Assembly: GCA_027622495.1 (NCBI GenBank)
Contig: JAQBYL010000309.1
Span: 1-5,439 of the forward strand
DNA: 5,439 nucleotides
Direction: 5' to 3'
DNA from: Pseudomonadota bacterium
GTDB lineage: Bacteria; Pseudomonadota; Gammaproteobacteria; Pseudomonadales; Azotimanducaceae
Part shown: in pieces, positions 1-5,373 of the stretch
Numbering within the stretch: the first letter of the stretch is position 1
How the letters are laid out: each line of letters begins with the position of its first letter
Position numbers and translations under genes: made by a program
Notes under the pieces: generated by a model
Database searches by the model: none
The model's input: the letters and a program-made list of their open reading frames with translations, nothing else
Told to the model about the DNA's origin: nothing

Positions 1-169
1 CGCAACCTTCCTACGCTGCATCGAGTTGCCCGAGGAAATGGCCCAATGGTCGCTGACCAGCCTGCAACTGAAACTGATCAAGATCGGTGCCGTTATTTTG
101 CCTTCGGCGCTACGCTCGAAGCGTTTGCCAAGCGTTGCTGGCTTGGTCGATTTAATCACTGTCATATAG
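1..169 (+). pseudogene. C-terminal remnant of an IS1380-family transposase
   Basis: An open frame enters from the left edge (codons from position 2) and stops at TAG 167-169, giving 55 residues. Residues 1-30 include LRCIELPEEMAQWSLT followed by LQLKLIKIGA, which matches what I know of the extreme C-terminal region of IS1380-type DDE transposases (the 'WSLTxLxxKLIKIGA' stretch). The family normally continues with a basic 'RVVRHxR..TFQLAEVAV' segment. Here the sequence after about position 90 (VILPSALRSKRLPSVAG...) does not resemble it in this frame. I therefore read this as a transposase tail cut off by a junction near position 90, with the last 25 or so codons being fortuitous reading-through. 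Only the tail lies in the window, so the state of the catalytic DDE residues is unknown. The family call is from remembered motifs; the truncation is an inference. Confidence 0.6.
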
Positions 170-209
170 GGCATCTCTACCCCCTATTTGCTGGAGGCGC
201 GCCGAAGGC
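100..209. repeat. 11-bp inverted repeat just after the transposase break
   Basis: GCCTTCGGCGC at 100-110 is repeated as its exact reverse complement, GCGCCGAAGGC, at 199-209, about 88 bp apart. The left arm starts about 10 bp after IS1380 transposase similarity ends. The right arm lies 57 bp beyond the stop of the AlpA-like gene (266). It could be the ends of a small mobile remnant, a recombination site, or chance in a GC-rich stretch that also contains several GCGCGCC motifs. No function is assigned. Confidence 0.35.
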
Positions 210-242
210 ATACTAACAGAGCAGCATAAAAACTGTCCTGCC

Positions 243-260
243 GCGCGCCTTGGGGCGCGC
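243..260 (-). terminator. possible terminator after the AlpA-like gene
   Basis: A 7-bp perfect GC stem (GCGCGCC 243-249 with GGCGCGC 254-260) and a 4-base loop begin 5 bp past the stop codon of the minus-strand gene ending at 266. On the minus strand a run of five T (complement of 228-232) follows, but only after a 10-base gap. The T-run is therefore not in the ideal position for an intrinsic terminator. The stem is clear; its role as a terminator is inferred. Confidence 0.35.
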
Positions 261-265
261 AGCTA

Positions 266-508
266 CTATTCGTTTTTACCGGCGAGATAGGCGCGCACAT
301 CCTCGACGCGCCAACGTGACGAGCTACCGACAATTGTTGGGCGTGGTAGCCGACCCGCGGAAATGTCAAGATAGATCGAGCTTTTGCTCCTAGACATAAG
401 AGCGACCACCGTCTTTATGTCGACCAGTGCGATTTCGGGCAGACTGTTGAACTCAGAAATAGGGTTGAAACGAGCAGGGTTAACGCCGTGTGCATTCGTT
501 TGGGGCAT
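266..508 (-). CDS. AlpA-like winged helix-turn-helix regulator (excisionase-type)
   Basis: This 80-residue protein has a single recognisable domain at about residues 28-77. IALVDIKTVVALMSRSKSSI is the first helix pair leading into a recognition helix. ISAGRLPRP is the turn, and SSRWRVEDVRAYLAG is the wing plus final helix. This pattern is typical of AlpA/MerR-like phage and island regulators that act as excisionase or as activators of an adjacent integrase; that role is family knowledge, not shown here. The N-terminal 27 residues look unstructured. I place the start at ATG 506-508 because a perfect GGAGG (complement of 516-520) sits 7 bases upstream. An in-frame ATG at 572-574 would add 22 residues running through a 26-bp dyad, and is rejected. 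The gene lies 207 bp from the integrase stop, on the same strand, with its own likely promoter at 636-665. Confidence is good for the family and moderate for the role. Confidence 0.8.
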   Translation of the reverse strand: MPQTNAHGVNPARFNPISEFNSLPEIALVDIKTVVALMSRSKSSIYLDISAGRLPRPTIVGSSSRWRVEDVRAYLAGKNE

Positions 509-545
509 TAAATTGCCTCCGTGATTACCATGGTTTGGCAACATC

Positions 546-571
546 ACGAAGCTGCACATGTTGTGCTTCGT
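546..571. promoter_or_regulatory. 26-bp dyad, candidate operator in the AlpA-like gene leader
   Basis: ACGAAGC (546-552) and GCTTCGT (565-571) are perfect inverted arms around a central ACATGT palindrome (556-561). All three share the same centre of symmetry (558.5). The element lies between the likely promoter (636-665) and the start codon (508), inside the predicted untranslated leader. A composite dyad like this is what a dimeric DNA-binding protein would recognise, such as the AlpA-like protein itself or an island repressor. It could also fold as an RNA hairpin. The symmetry is seen directly; the function is inferred. Confidence 0.5.
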
Positions 572-635
572 CACTTCCGTCTAGTCGGTAGACATCGGGT
601 GTGCTTTTCAGCTCCCGCGTCATACGCCTGCTATG

Positions 636-665
636 ATAAAATCATGCAGCACCATACAGTGTCAA
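636..665 (-). promoter_or_regulatory. predicted sigma-70 promoter for the AlpA-like gene
   Basis: On the minus strand a perfect TTGACA (complement of 660-665) is followed after 18 bases by TTTTAT (complement of 636-641). It lies 50 bp beyond the integrase stop codon and about 128 bp ahead of the AlpA-like start, in an AT-rich stretch. The -35 is ideal and the -10 is weak (TATCAT overlapping at 633-638 is an alternative with a 21-base gap). The regulator can probably be transcribed independently of the integrase. Confidence 0.5.
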
Positions 666-715
666 TAAAAAACGTGAATATTAGCAATAAGTTACATACT
701 TAACAAAGCATACAT

Positions 716-1954
716 TCACCCCCGTCCAACCAGCGCCATGACATTCCCGCCCGCCGCAGATCCTGTGACATGCGCCGCCCATGCCTCCATCACGCCGCGC
801 CGTTGGTCAAGCAGGTCCGTCCGGTGATACGCCGCCTCAACCGCGTTGCGTATGGTATGCGCTAGCGCACGCTCTGCCAAATCGCGCGCCACACCCGTCT
901 CACTCGCCCAGTCTCTGAATGAGGACCTAAACCCATGGGTCGTTGCAACCCTATCAGCTGCGTCGCTTGCGGCTTTGTGGTGCCGCAGGAACTTCATCAT
1001 AGCCATATCCGTTAGGACCTTCCCCCTTGGTGAGGAGAACACCAACTCAGGATGCTTGGCGACTTGACGCCGCCTTTCCAATATCTCGACAGCCCTAGTC
1101 GAAAGCGGCACCCTGTGCGTGACCTTGGCCTTCATCCGATGCGCAGGAACAACCCACGTTGCTTCGTCCAAATTGACCTCTCCCCAAGTCATGCCACGCG
1201 TCTCGCCCGAACGGGCCGCAGTGAGGATGGTAAATTCCAACAGGTGCCGTGTGACATCGTCACCAGTGTGTACCTTAGTCTGGATAAACTCAGGCACCTG
1301 CCGCCATGGCATGGCAGGGTGGTGGCTCTTCTGCCTTGCGCTTGCTCCCTGCTTGGCGAGGAGTGTGTCGACCATATCGACCACGTTTCCTTGCACAAGT
1401 TCTCTACCCCAACACCACTTCATCACTGCATGGCAGCGCTGTTTCACGCGCCGACCCGTCTCCGGCTTCGCCAGCCATATTGGACGCAGAACGTCAGCAA
1501 AATCACTGGCCTTCAAGGTATCGACAGTCCTGTGGCCGATCACAGGGAAGGCATAAGTCGCGAGCGTATTGATCCATTGATCGACGTGTTTACCATTCGT
1601 CCAGCCTGACTTCATCGCCTCATGCACAGTCAGGGCGGATTCCGAAAACGTAGGCACTGCCGAAGAGCCTGCGATCTGGGCCTTCTGGCGTTCGTGCTCC
1701 TCCAGTGGGTCGAGACCCTGTGCTATCAGACGCCTTGCGTCGTTCGCCGCCTCCCGCGCCTGTCCGATGCTTACGTCTGGGTAGGAGCCTAGCCCCATAT
1801 CTCGACGCTTTTCGGTCTCAGGTGATACGAACCGCAGCTGCCACTTCCCACGCCCAGCCGTGCCGGTGGCCAGCAACCTAAGCCCGGTCACAGTTCCAGC
1901 TGCTACGGGCTTATCCGCCGGCTTGATCCGTTTGGCTTTTGTTTCTGTCAGCAT
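716..1954 (-). CDS. P4-type tyrosine recombinase (site-specific integrase, DUF4102 N-terminus)
   Basis: This 412-residue protein is a normal length for P4-like integrases, which insert and excise genomic islands or prophages at an attachment site. Residues 1-90 form the DUF4102 arm-binding domain (GLRLLATGTAGRGKWQLRF, then LGSYPDVSIGQAREAANDAR and LIAQGLDP). Residues 105-205 are the SAM-like core-binding domain. Residues 215-392 are the catalytic domain. The expected active-site set is present: Arg248 (TAARSGE), a lysine around 275-277 (RMKAKVTH), His340 and Arg343 (HGFRSSFRDWASE), His366 (ALAHTI) and the nucleophile Tyr376 (AAYHRTD). The enzyme therefore looks intact. The start at ATG 1952-1954 gives the usual family N-terminus; GGGG (complement of 1960-1963) lies 5 bases upstream as a weak ribosome site. 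It is transcribed towards the AlpA-like gene. Its 5' end faces the presumed element boundary, the usual arrangement for such integrases. Confidence 0.95.
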   Translation of the reverse strand: MLTETKAKRIKPADKPVAAGTVTGLRLLATGTAGRGKWQLRFVSPETEKRRDMGLGSYPDVSIGQAREAANDARRLIAQGLDPLEEHERQKAQIAGSSAVPTFSESALTVHEAMKSGWTNGKHVDQWINTLATYAFPVIGHRTVDTLKASDFADVLRPIWLAKPETGRRVKQRCHAVMKWCWGRELVQGNVVDMVDTLLAKQGASARQKSHHPAMPWRQVPEFIQTKVHTGDDVTRHLLEFTILTAARSGETRGMTWGEVNLDEATWVVPAHRMKAKVTHRVPLSTRAVEILERRRQVAKHPELVFSSPRGKVLTDMAMMKFLRHHKAASDAADRVATTHGFRSSFRDWASETGVARDLAERALAHTIRNAVEAAYHRTDLLDQRRGVMEAWAAHVTGSAAGGNVMALVGRG

Positions 1955-1960
1955 ATCAAC

Positions 1961-1980
1961 CCCACATCTAGACCCACATC
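1961..1980. repeat. tandem CCCACATC direct repeats upstream of the integrase
   Basis: Two exact copies of CCCACATC (1961-1968 and 1973-1980) are spaced 12 bp start to start, directly ahead of the integrase start codon and downstream of its predicted promoter. Short direct repeats here are typical of arm-type binding sites for DUF4102 integrases. Binding would also block integrase transcription. The repeats are visible; the binding role is inferred. Confidence 0.5.
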
Positions 1981-1994
1981 AATCGTGAGCTTCA

Positions 1995-2023
1995 ATAATA
2001 TGTGCTGGGTCTGAATGAAACAA
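1995..2023 (-). promoter_or_regulatory. predicted promoter for the integrase
   Basis: Reading leftwards, TTGTTT (complement of 2018-2023) is followed after 17 bases by TATTAT (complement of 1995-2000, five of six to consensus). Transcription would start near 1988, giving a leader of about 34 bases that contains the CCCACATC repeats. The -35 is weak, but spacing and -10 are good. Confidence 0.45.
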
Positions 2024-2302
2024 TTGGGACGAAATAAACGATACATAACAGCTTACTAATAACATATTGTGAGTATGAGGCGTTATATTTCAGTATCTTA
2101 GTTCGCATACTATAGCGGACTGATTTTCCGCCAAATACCCATGAATACATGATCGATCGCTGCAGGCCATGCACACCAGCCAGGCAGGTTCGGGGCGGGA
2201 CCTTTAGGCGCGCTGTCGGTGTCACCCTCTCCGCTGCCGCAAACCCGCTATACATCGGCGCGGCATGGGGCAGTATGGCACCAACCAGCCGGGAGCCAGC
2301 TC
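2024..2302. other. non-coding boundary region between island edge and chromosome
   Basis: This is the rest of a 348-bp gene-free stretch. Its left part (to about 2140) is AT-rich like the island spacers. Its right part (about 2150-2302) is GC-rich like the oxidoreductase gene, so the junction between inserted and resident DNA probably lies around 2100-2200. A small hairpin (GCGGA 2115-2119, TCCGC 2127-2131) sits at the change. I searched by eye for a tRNA 3' end, a tmRNA end, a riboswitch or a good promoter for the rightward gene and found none that I can support. The only clear site is GGGAG at 2291-2295, the ribosome site of the next gene. Confidence 0.4.
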
Positions 2303-4348
2303 ATGTCCACCGATCCCCTGTTGCAGCCCTACCAGCTCAAGCATCTGACCTTGCGCAACCGGATCATGACCACCAGCCATGAACCCGCCTATCCCGAAGA
2401 CGGGATGCCCAAGGCGCGCTATGCCGCCTATCACGCCGAACGGGCCAAGGCGGGGGTGGCGCTGACCATGACCGCAGGATCCGCCGCCGTGTCGCGCGAC
2501 AGCCCGCCGGTGTTCAATAACATCCTTGCCTATAAGGACGAGGTCGTGCCCTGGATCAAGAACCTGACCGATGCCTGCCATGACCACGGTTGTGCGGTGA
2601 TGATCCAGCTCACTCATCTGGGGCGGCGCACCGGCTGGGCCAAGGGCGACTGGCTGCCTTCTGTTTCTTCTTCGCGGCACCGCGAACCGGCGCATCGGGC
2701 GTTTCCCAAACTGGCGGAGGATTGGGATATCGCGCGGATTATCACCGATTTCGCCGATGCGGCCGAACGGATGCAGGCCGGTGGCATGGACGGGATTGAA
2801 TTGCAGGTCTACGGCCATCTGCTTGATCAATTCTGGTCGCCGCTGACCAATGATCTGGACGGGCCTTACGGGGGGCAAAGCCTCGATAGCCGGATGCAAT
2901 TGCTGCGCGATGTGCTGACGGCCTGTCGCAAAAGGGTGGGCGACGATTTCATCATCGGCCTGCGCTATACCGCAGACGAGGCAGCGGCAGGCGGCATCAC
3001 CCCCGAGGAAGGTATCACCATTTCCAAACGCCTTGCCGATACCGGCATGGTCGATTTTCTGAACGTCATCAAAGGCCGCATCCATACCGACCCCGCGATG
3101 ACCGATGTGATCCCTGTGCAGGGCATGAAAAGCGCGCCGCATCTGGATTTCGCAGGGGCCGTGAAACAGGCGACAGGCTTGCCGACCTTCCATGCCGCGC
3201 GCATCCCTGATGTGGCCACCGCACGCCATGCGATACAGGCCGGATTGCTGGATATGGTGGGCATGACGCGGGCGCATATGGCCGACCCGCATATCCTGCG
3301 CAAGATCATGGAAGGGCGCGAGGATGACATCCGCCCCTGCGTTGGGGCCACCTATTGCCTTGACCGGATCTATCAGGCGGGCGAGGCGCTGTGCATCCAT
3401 AACGCCGCGACGGGGCGCGAACTGACGATGCCGCATGACATCACCCCTGCCCCTGTGGCGCGCAAGGTCGTGATCATCGGCGCGGGTCCGGCAGGGCTGG
3501 AGGCTGCGCGCGTTGCCGCCGCACGCGGACATGCCGTCACCGTGTTCGAGGCGCAGCCAGACCCCGGCGGCCAGATCAGGCTGACTGCACAGAACCCGCG
3601 CAGGCGGGAAATGATCGGGATCATCGACTGGCGCATGGCGCAATGCGCCGCGCGCGACGTGACCTTTCATTTCAACAGCTGGGCCGAGGCAGAGGATGTC
3701 ACCGCCCTTGCCCCCGATGTGGTGATCGTGGCGACGGGCGGTCTGCCCAATACGCAGCTATTTGAACAAAAACACGACAATCCGCTGGTGGTCAGCGCCT
3801 GGGATATCATCTCGGGCGATGTGAAACCGGGGCAGGATGTGCTGATCTATGACGAAAGCGGCGATCACCCCGGATTGATGGCGGCAGAGGTTGCGGCCAA
3901 TGCCGGGGCAAGTGTCGAGGTGATGACACCTGACCGGACCTTTGCGCCGGACATCATGGGGATGAACCTTGTGCCCTATATGCGCGCGCTCCAGGACAAG
4001 GATGTAACCTTTACCGTCACGCGCCGCCTGCTGGATGTCACGCGCGACGGCAACCGTCTGCGGGCGGTGATCGGCACCGATTACAGCGATTTCACCAAGC
4101 AAAAGACCTATGACCAGATCGTGGTGAATTACGGGACCTTGCCTTTGGATGATCTCTATTTCGCGCTGAAACCGCTGTCACGCAATCTTGGCGCGGTGGA
4201 TCAGGACGCGCTGATCGCGGGGCGCATACAGGCGGTGGCAACCAATCCTGACGGGGCGTTCCAATTGTTCCGGATCGGGGATGCGGTCAGTGCGCGCAAT
4301 ATCCATGCCGCGATCTATGATGCGCTGCGCTTGGTCAAGGATTTGTAA
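2303..4348 (+). CDS. NADH:flavin oxidoreductase, DgcA / TMADH / dienoyl-CoA reductase type
   Basis: A 681-residue cytoplasmic flavoprotein. Residues 1-345 form an Old Yellow Enzyme TIM barrel: LTLRNRIM (15-22), IQLTHLGRR (101-109), GHLLDQFWSP with a following YGG (171-191), GLRYTADE (219-226) and MVGMTRAHMADPHI (318-331). A Cys-rich linker follows (Cys346, Cys352, Cys364). After it come a Rossmann fold with IIGAGPAG (391-398) and Glu416, an ATGG motif (477-480) and a C-terminal LFRIGDAVSARNIHAAIYDALRL stretch (655 on). This order matches trimethylamine dehydrogenase, FadH and dimethylglycine demethylase DgcA. The HEPAY, DQFWSP and RIGD..HAAIYDALRL motifs are closest to DgcA as I remember it, suggesting oxidative N-demethylation of a small methylated amine or betaine. 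The substrate is inferred, and no dgcB-like partner is visible. One of the four expected cluster cysteines is Ala349. The start at 2303 follows GGGAG by 7 bases; an in-frame ATG at 2219 would add 28 residues absent from the family. Confidence 0.9.
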   Translation: MSTDPLLQPYQLKHLTLRNRIMTTSHEPAYPEDGMPKARYAAYHAERAKAGVALTMTAGSAAVSRDSPPVFNNILAYKDEVVPWIKNLTDACHDHGCAVMIQLTHLGRRTGWAKGDWLPSVSSSRHREPAHRAFPKLAEDWDIARIITDFADAAERMQAGGMDGIELQVYGHLLDQFWSPLTNDLDGPYGGQSLDSRMQLLRDVLTACRKRVGDDFIIGLRYTADEAAAGGITPEEGITISKRLADTGMVDFLNVIKGRIHTDPAMTDVIPVQGMKSAPHLDFAGAVKQATGLPTFHAARIPDVATARHAIQAGLLDMVGMTRAHMADPHILRKIMEGREDDIRPCVGATYCLDRIYQAGEALCIHNAATGRELTMPHDITPAPVARKVVIIGAGPAGLEAARVAAARGHAVTVFEAQPDPGGQIRLTAQNPRRREMIGIIDWRMAQCAARDVTFHFNSWAEAEDVTALAPDVVIVATGGLPNTQLFEQKHDNPLVVSAWDIISGDVKPGQDVLIYDESGDHPGLMAAEVAANAGASVEVMTPDRTFAPDIMGMNLVPYMRALQDKDVTFTVTRRLLDVTRDGNRLRAVIGTDYSDFTKQKTYDQIVVNYGTLPLDDLYFALKPLSRNLGAVDQDALIAGRIQAVATNPDGAFQLFRIGDAVSARNIHAAIYDALRLVKDL

Positions 4349-4370
4349 GGTGGGCTATAGCCCACCCTAC
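4345..4370. terminator. palindromic bidirectional terminator between convergent genes
   Basis: A perfect 18-bp palindrome (arms GGTGGGCTA / TAGCCCACC, 4349-4366) extends to 26 bp with one mismatch (4348/4367). It takes in the TAA stop of the oxidoreductase (4346-4348) and ends 2 bp before the stop of the Anbu gene (4373). It fills most of the 24-bp gap between two convergent genes, so it plausibly ends transcription from both sides. There is no T-run on either strand, so it is not a textbook intrinsic terminator. The sequence resembles short 'GTAGGGTGGGC' palindromes that are dispersed in many proteobacterial genomes. Confidence 0.6.
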
Positions 4371-4372
4371 GT

Positions 4373-5101
4373 TCACACCTTGTAGGATGGCAGATGCTGG
4401 AACGCCTCTTTCAAAGCATCGCCCCAACCGCTTGAAATCGCTTGATAAACCGTGTCGTGTTCATCTATACGGATCACCCGGCCTTGGGCGAATGTGTCCT
4501 TTTCATAGATTTGCAGATCAAAGGGCAAACCGACCGACAGGTTGGATTTGACCGTGGAATCAAACGACACCAACAGCAATTTGACCGCATCTTCGAAACT
4601 CATTGCCGGGTCATAGGCGCGCACGAGGATCGGCTTGCCGTATTTCGTCTCGCCAATCTGGAAAAACGGGGTGTCGGGCGTGATCTCGATGAAATTGCCT
4701 TGCGGATAGATCAGGAAAATCGTGGGCAAGCCGCCCTTGATCTGGCCGCCGACAATGGCGGAGGCGGCGAATTGTTCGGCAGATTGCCCGCTGAGGCTGC
4801 TTTCGGCGATCACCTCTTTCAGGGTCGCCCCGACCAGACGGGCGATCTGGAACATCGTGGCTTCGCGCAGGATGCTGGGGTCGCGGTCCTGGGTGGTGAT
4901 CGACCGTTCACGCAGCAGGCTGACCATGGCCTGTGTCGTGGCCAGATTGCCTGCGGTCATGATGGTGATCATCCGTTCGCCCGGCACATGCCAGTGGAAC
5001 ATTTTCTTGCTGGTCGAGAAATTATCGACGCCTGCGTTGGTGCGGGTGTCAGACATGAACACAAGCCCATGGTCGAGCTGCATTCCGATGCAATAGGTCA
5101 T
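4373..5101 (-). CDS. Anbu-type proteasome-related protease (COG3484)
   Basis: This 242-residue Ntn-hydrolase-fold protein is of the bacterial Anbu / 'predicted proteasome-type protease' family, a proteasome beta-subunit and HslV relative that forms cytoplasmic ring- or helix-like assemblies. Removal of Met1 would expose Thr2 as the N-terminal nucleophile. SDTRTNAG (17-24) carries the Asp equivalent to proteasome Asp17, and Lys32/Lys33 are candidates for the catalytic lysine. TAGNLATTQ (49-57), ASAIVGGQIKGG (113-124) and SFDSTVKSNLSVG (179-191) are further family hallmarks. Length is normal and the frame is intact. The start at 5099-5101 is fixed by the need for the MT(Y)C N-terminus; AAGGA (complement of 5111-5115) lies 9 bases upstream. 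It follows a transglutaminase-like gene by 34 bp on the same strand, matching the known Anbu operon (ATP-grasp, alpha-E, transglutaminase, Anbu). That upstream gene is interrupted by an IS. The physiological substrate of Anbu is not known. Confidence 0.9.
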   Translation of the reverse strand: MTYCIGMQLDHGLVFMSDTRTNAGVDNFSTSKKMFHWHVPGERMITIMTAGNLATTQAMVSLLRERSITTQDRDPSILREATMFQIARLVGATLKEVIAESSLSGQSAEQFAASAIVGGQIKGGLPTIFLIYPQGNFIEITPDTPFFQIGETKYGKPILVRAYDPAMSFEDAVKLLLVSFDSTVKSNLSVGLPFDLQIYEKDTFAQGRVIRIDEHDTVYQAISSGWGDALKEAFQHLPSYKV

Positions 5102-5135
5102 CTGGGGGCATCCTTAGCGGGGTATGATCGCAGCA

Positions 5136-5373
5136 CTATTGTTGAACTTGTAAAGATACAATCAGCGTCTCGCTAGAGGGGCCTTTGCGCATCCCCTTGA
5201 CGGGGGCAGCACAGCTGGCATCGGGGCCAATGGCGACACGGACATATTTTTCATCAGGTGCGACACCGTTGGAGATATCGAAACCGACCCAGCCCAGCCC
5301 GTCCACATGCGCCTCGGCCCAGGCATGGGCGGCATCCTGATCGGTGATGTCGTTGATCATCAGATAGCCGCTA
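5136..5373 (-). pseudogene. transglutaminase-like protein of the Anbu operon, truncated by an IS
   Basis: About 78 in-frame codons remain (SGYLMINDITD... to TAG at 5136-5138). They match the C-terminal part of the COG1305 transglutaminase-like proteins that accompany Anbu. HAWAEAHVDGLGWVGFD holds the catalytic His (codon 5325-5327) and the following Asp (codon 5277-5279). It is followed by ISNGVAPDEKYVRVAIGPD and the typical ...GMRKGPSSETLIVSLQVQQ ending. Similarity stops at the Ser codon 5370-5372, exactly at a TA dinucleotide where an IS630-type end begins, so the N-terminal part with the catalytic Cys is missing here. The rest of the gene may lie beyond the IS, outside the window. An internal ATG at 5358-5360 could start a 74-residue fragment without the Cys, which would not be an active enzyme. 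The native role is unproven; the family hydrolyses or crosslinks through Cys-His-Asp. Confidence 0.85.

Noticed and set aside
91..105. Frameshifted continuation of the IS1380 tail (RYFAF in another frame)
   Set aside because: Five residues match by eye, but the following residues do not continue the family pattern, so it is probably chance.
509..574. N-terminal extension of the AlpA-like protein from ATG 572-574
   Set aside because: The added 22 residues have no domain resemblance and overlap the dyad. The internal ATG at 506-508 has a perfect GGAGG at the right distance.
1052..1609. Plus-strand open frames within the integrase region
   Set aside because: They are antisense to the integrase catalytic and core-binding domains, with no coherent protein features.
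2189..2200. GGTTCGGGGC as a tRNA T-arm
   Set aside because: The invariant A after TTCG is missing, and no acceptor, anticodon or D-arm pairing can be built around it.
1992..2255. Minus-strand open frame of 87 codons upstream of the integrase
   Set aside because: It crosses the AT-rich to GC-rich change, has no family resemblance and no ribosome site I can support, and overlaps the integrase promoter.
2219..2302. Upstream in-frame start for the flavin oxidoreductase
   Set aside because: The 28 extra residues do not belong to the family, and GGGAG stands 7 bases before ATG 2303.
2222..3670. Long minus-strand open frame (482 codons) opposite the oxidoreductase
   Set aside because: It is His/Arg/Gly-rich with no family features, and lies antisense to a gene with clear motifs throughout; it is a shadow of GC-rich codon use.
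4442..5176. Plus-strand open frame of 244 codons opposite the Anbu gene
   Set aside because: It has no recognisable domain and runs antisense to a well-supported Anbu gene and into the transglutaminase remnant.
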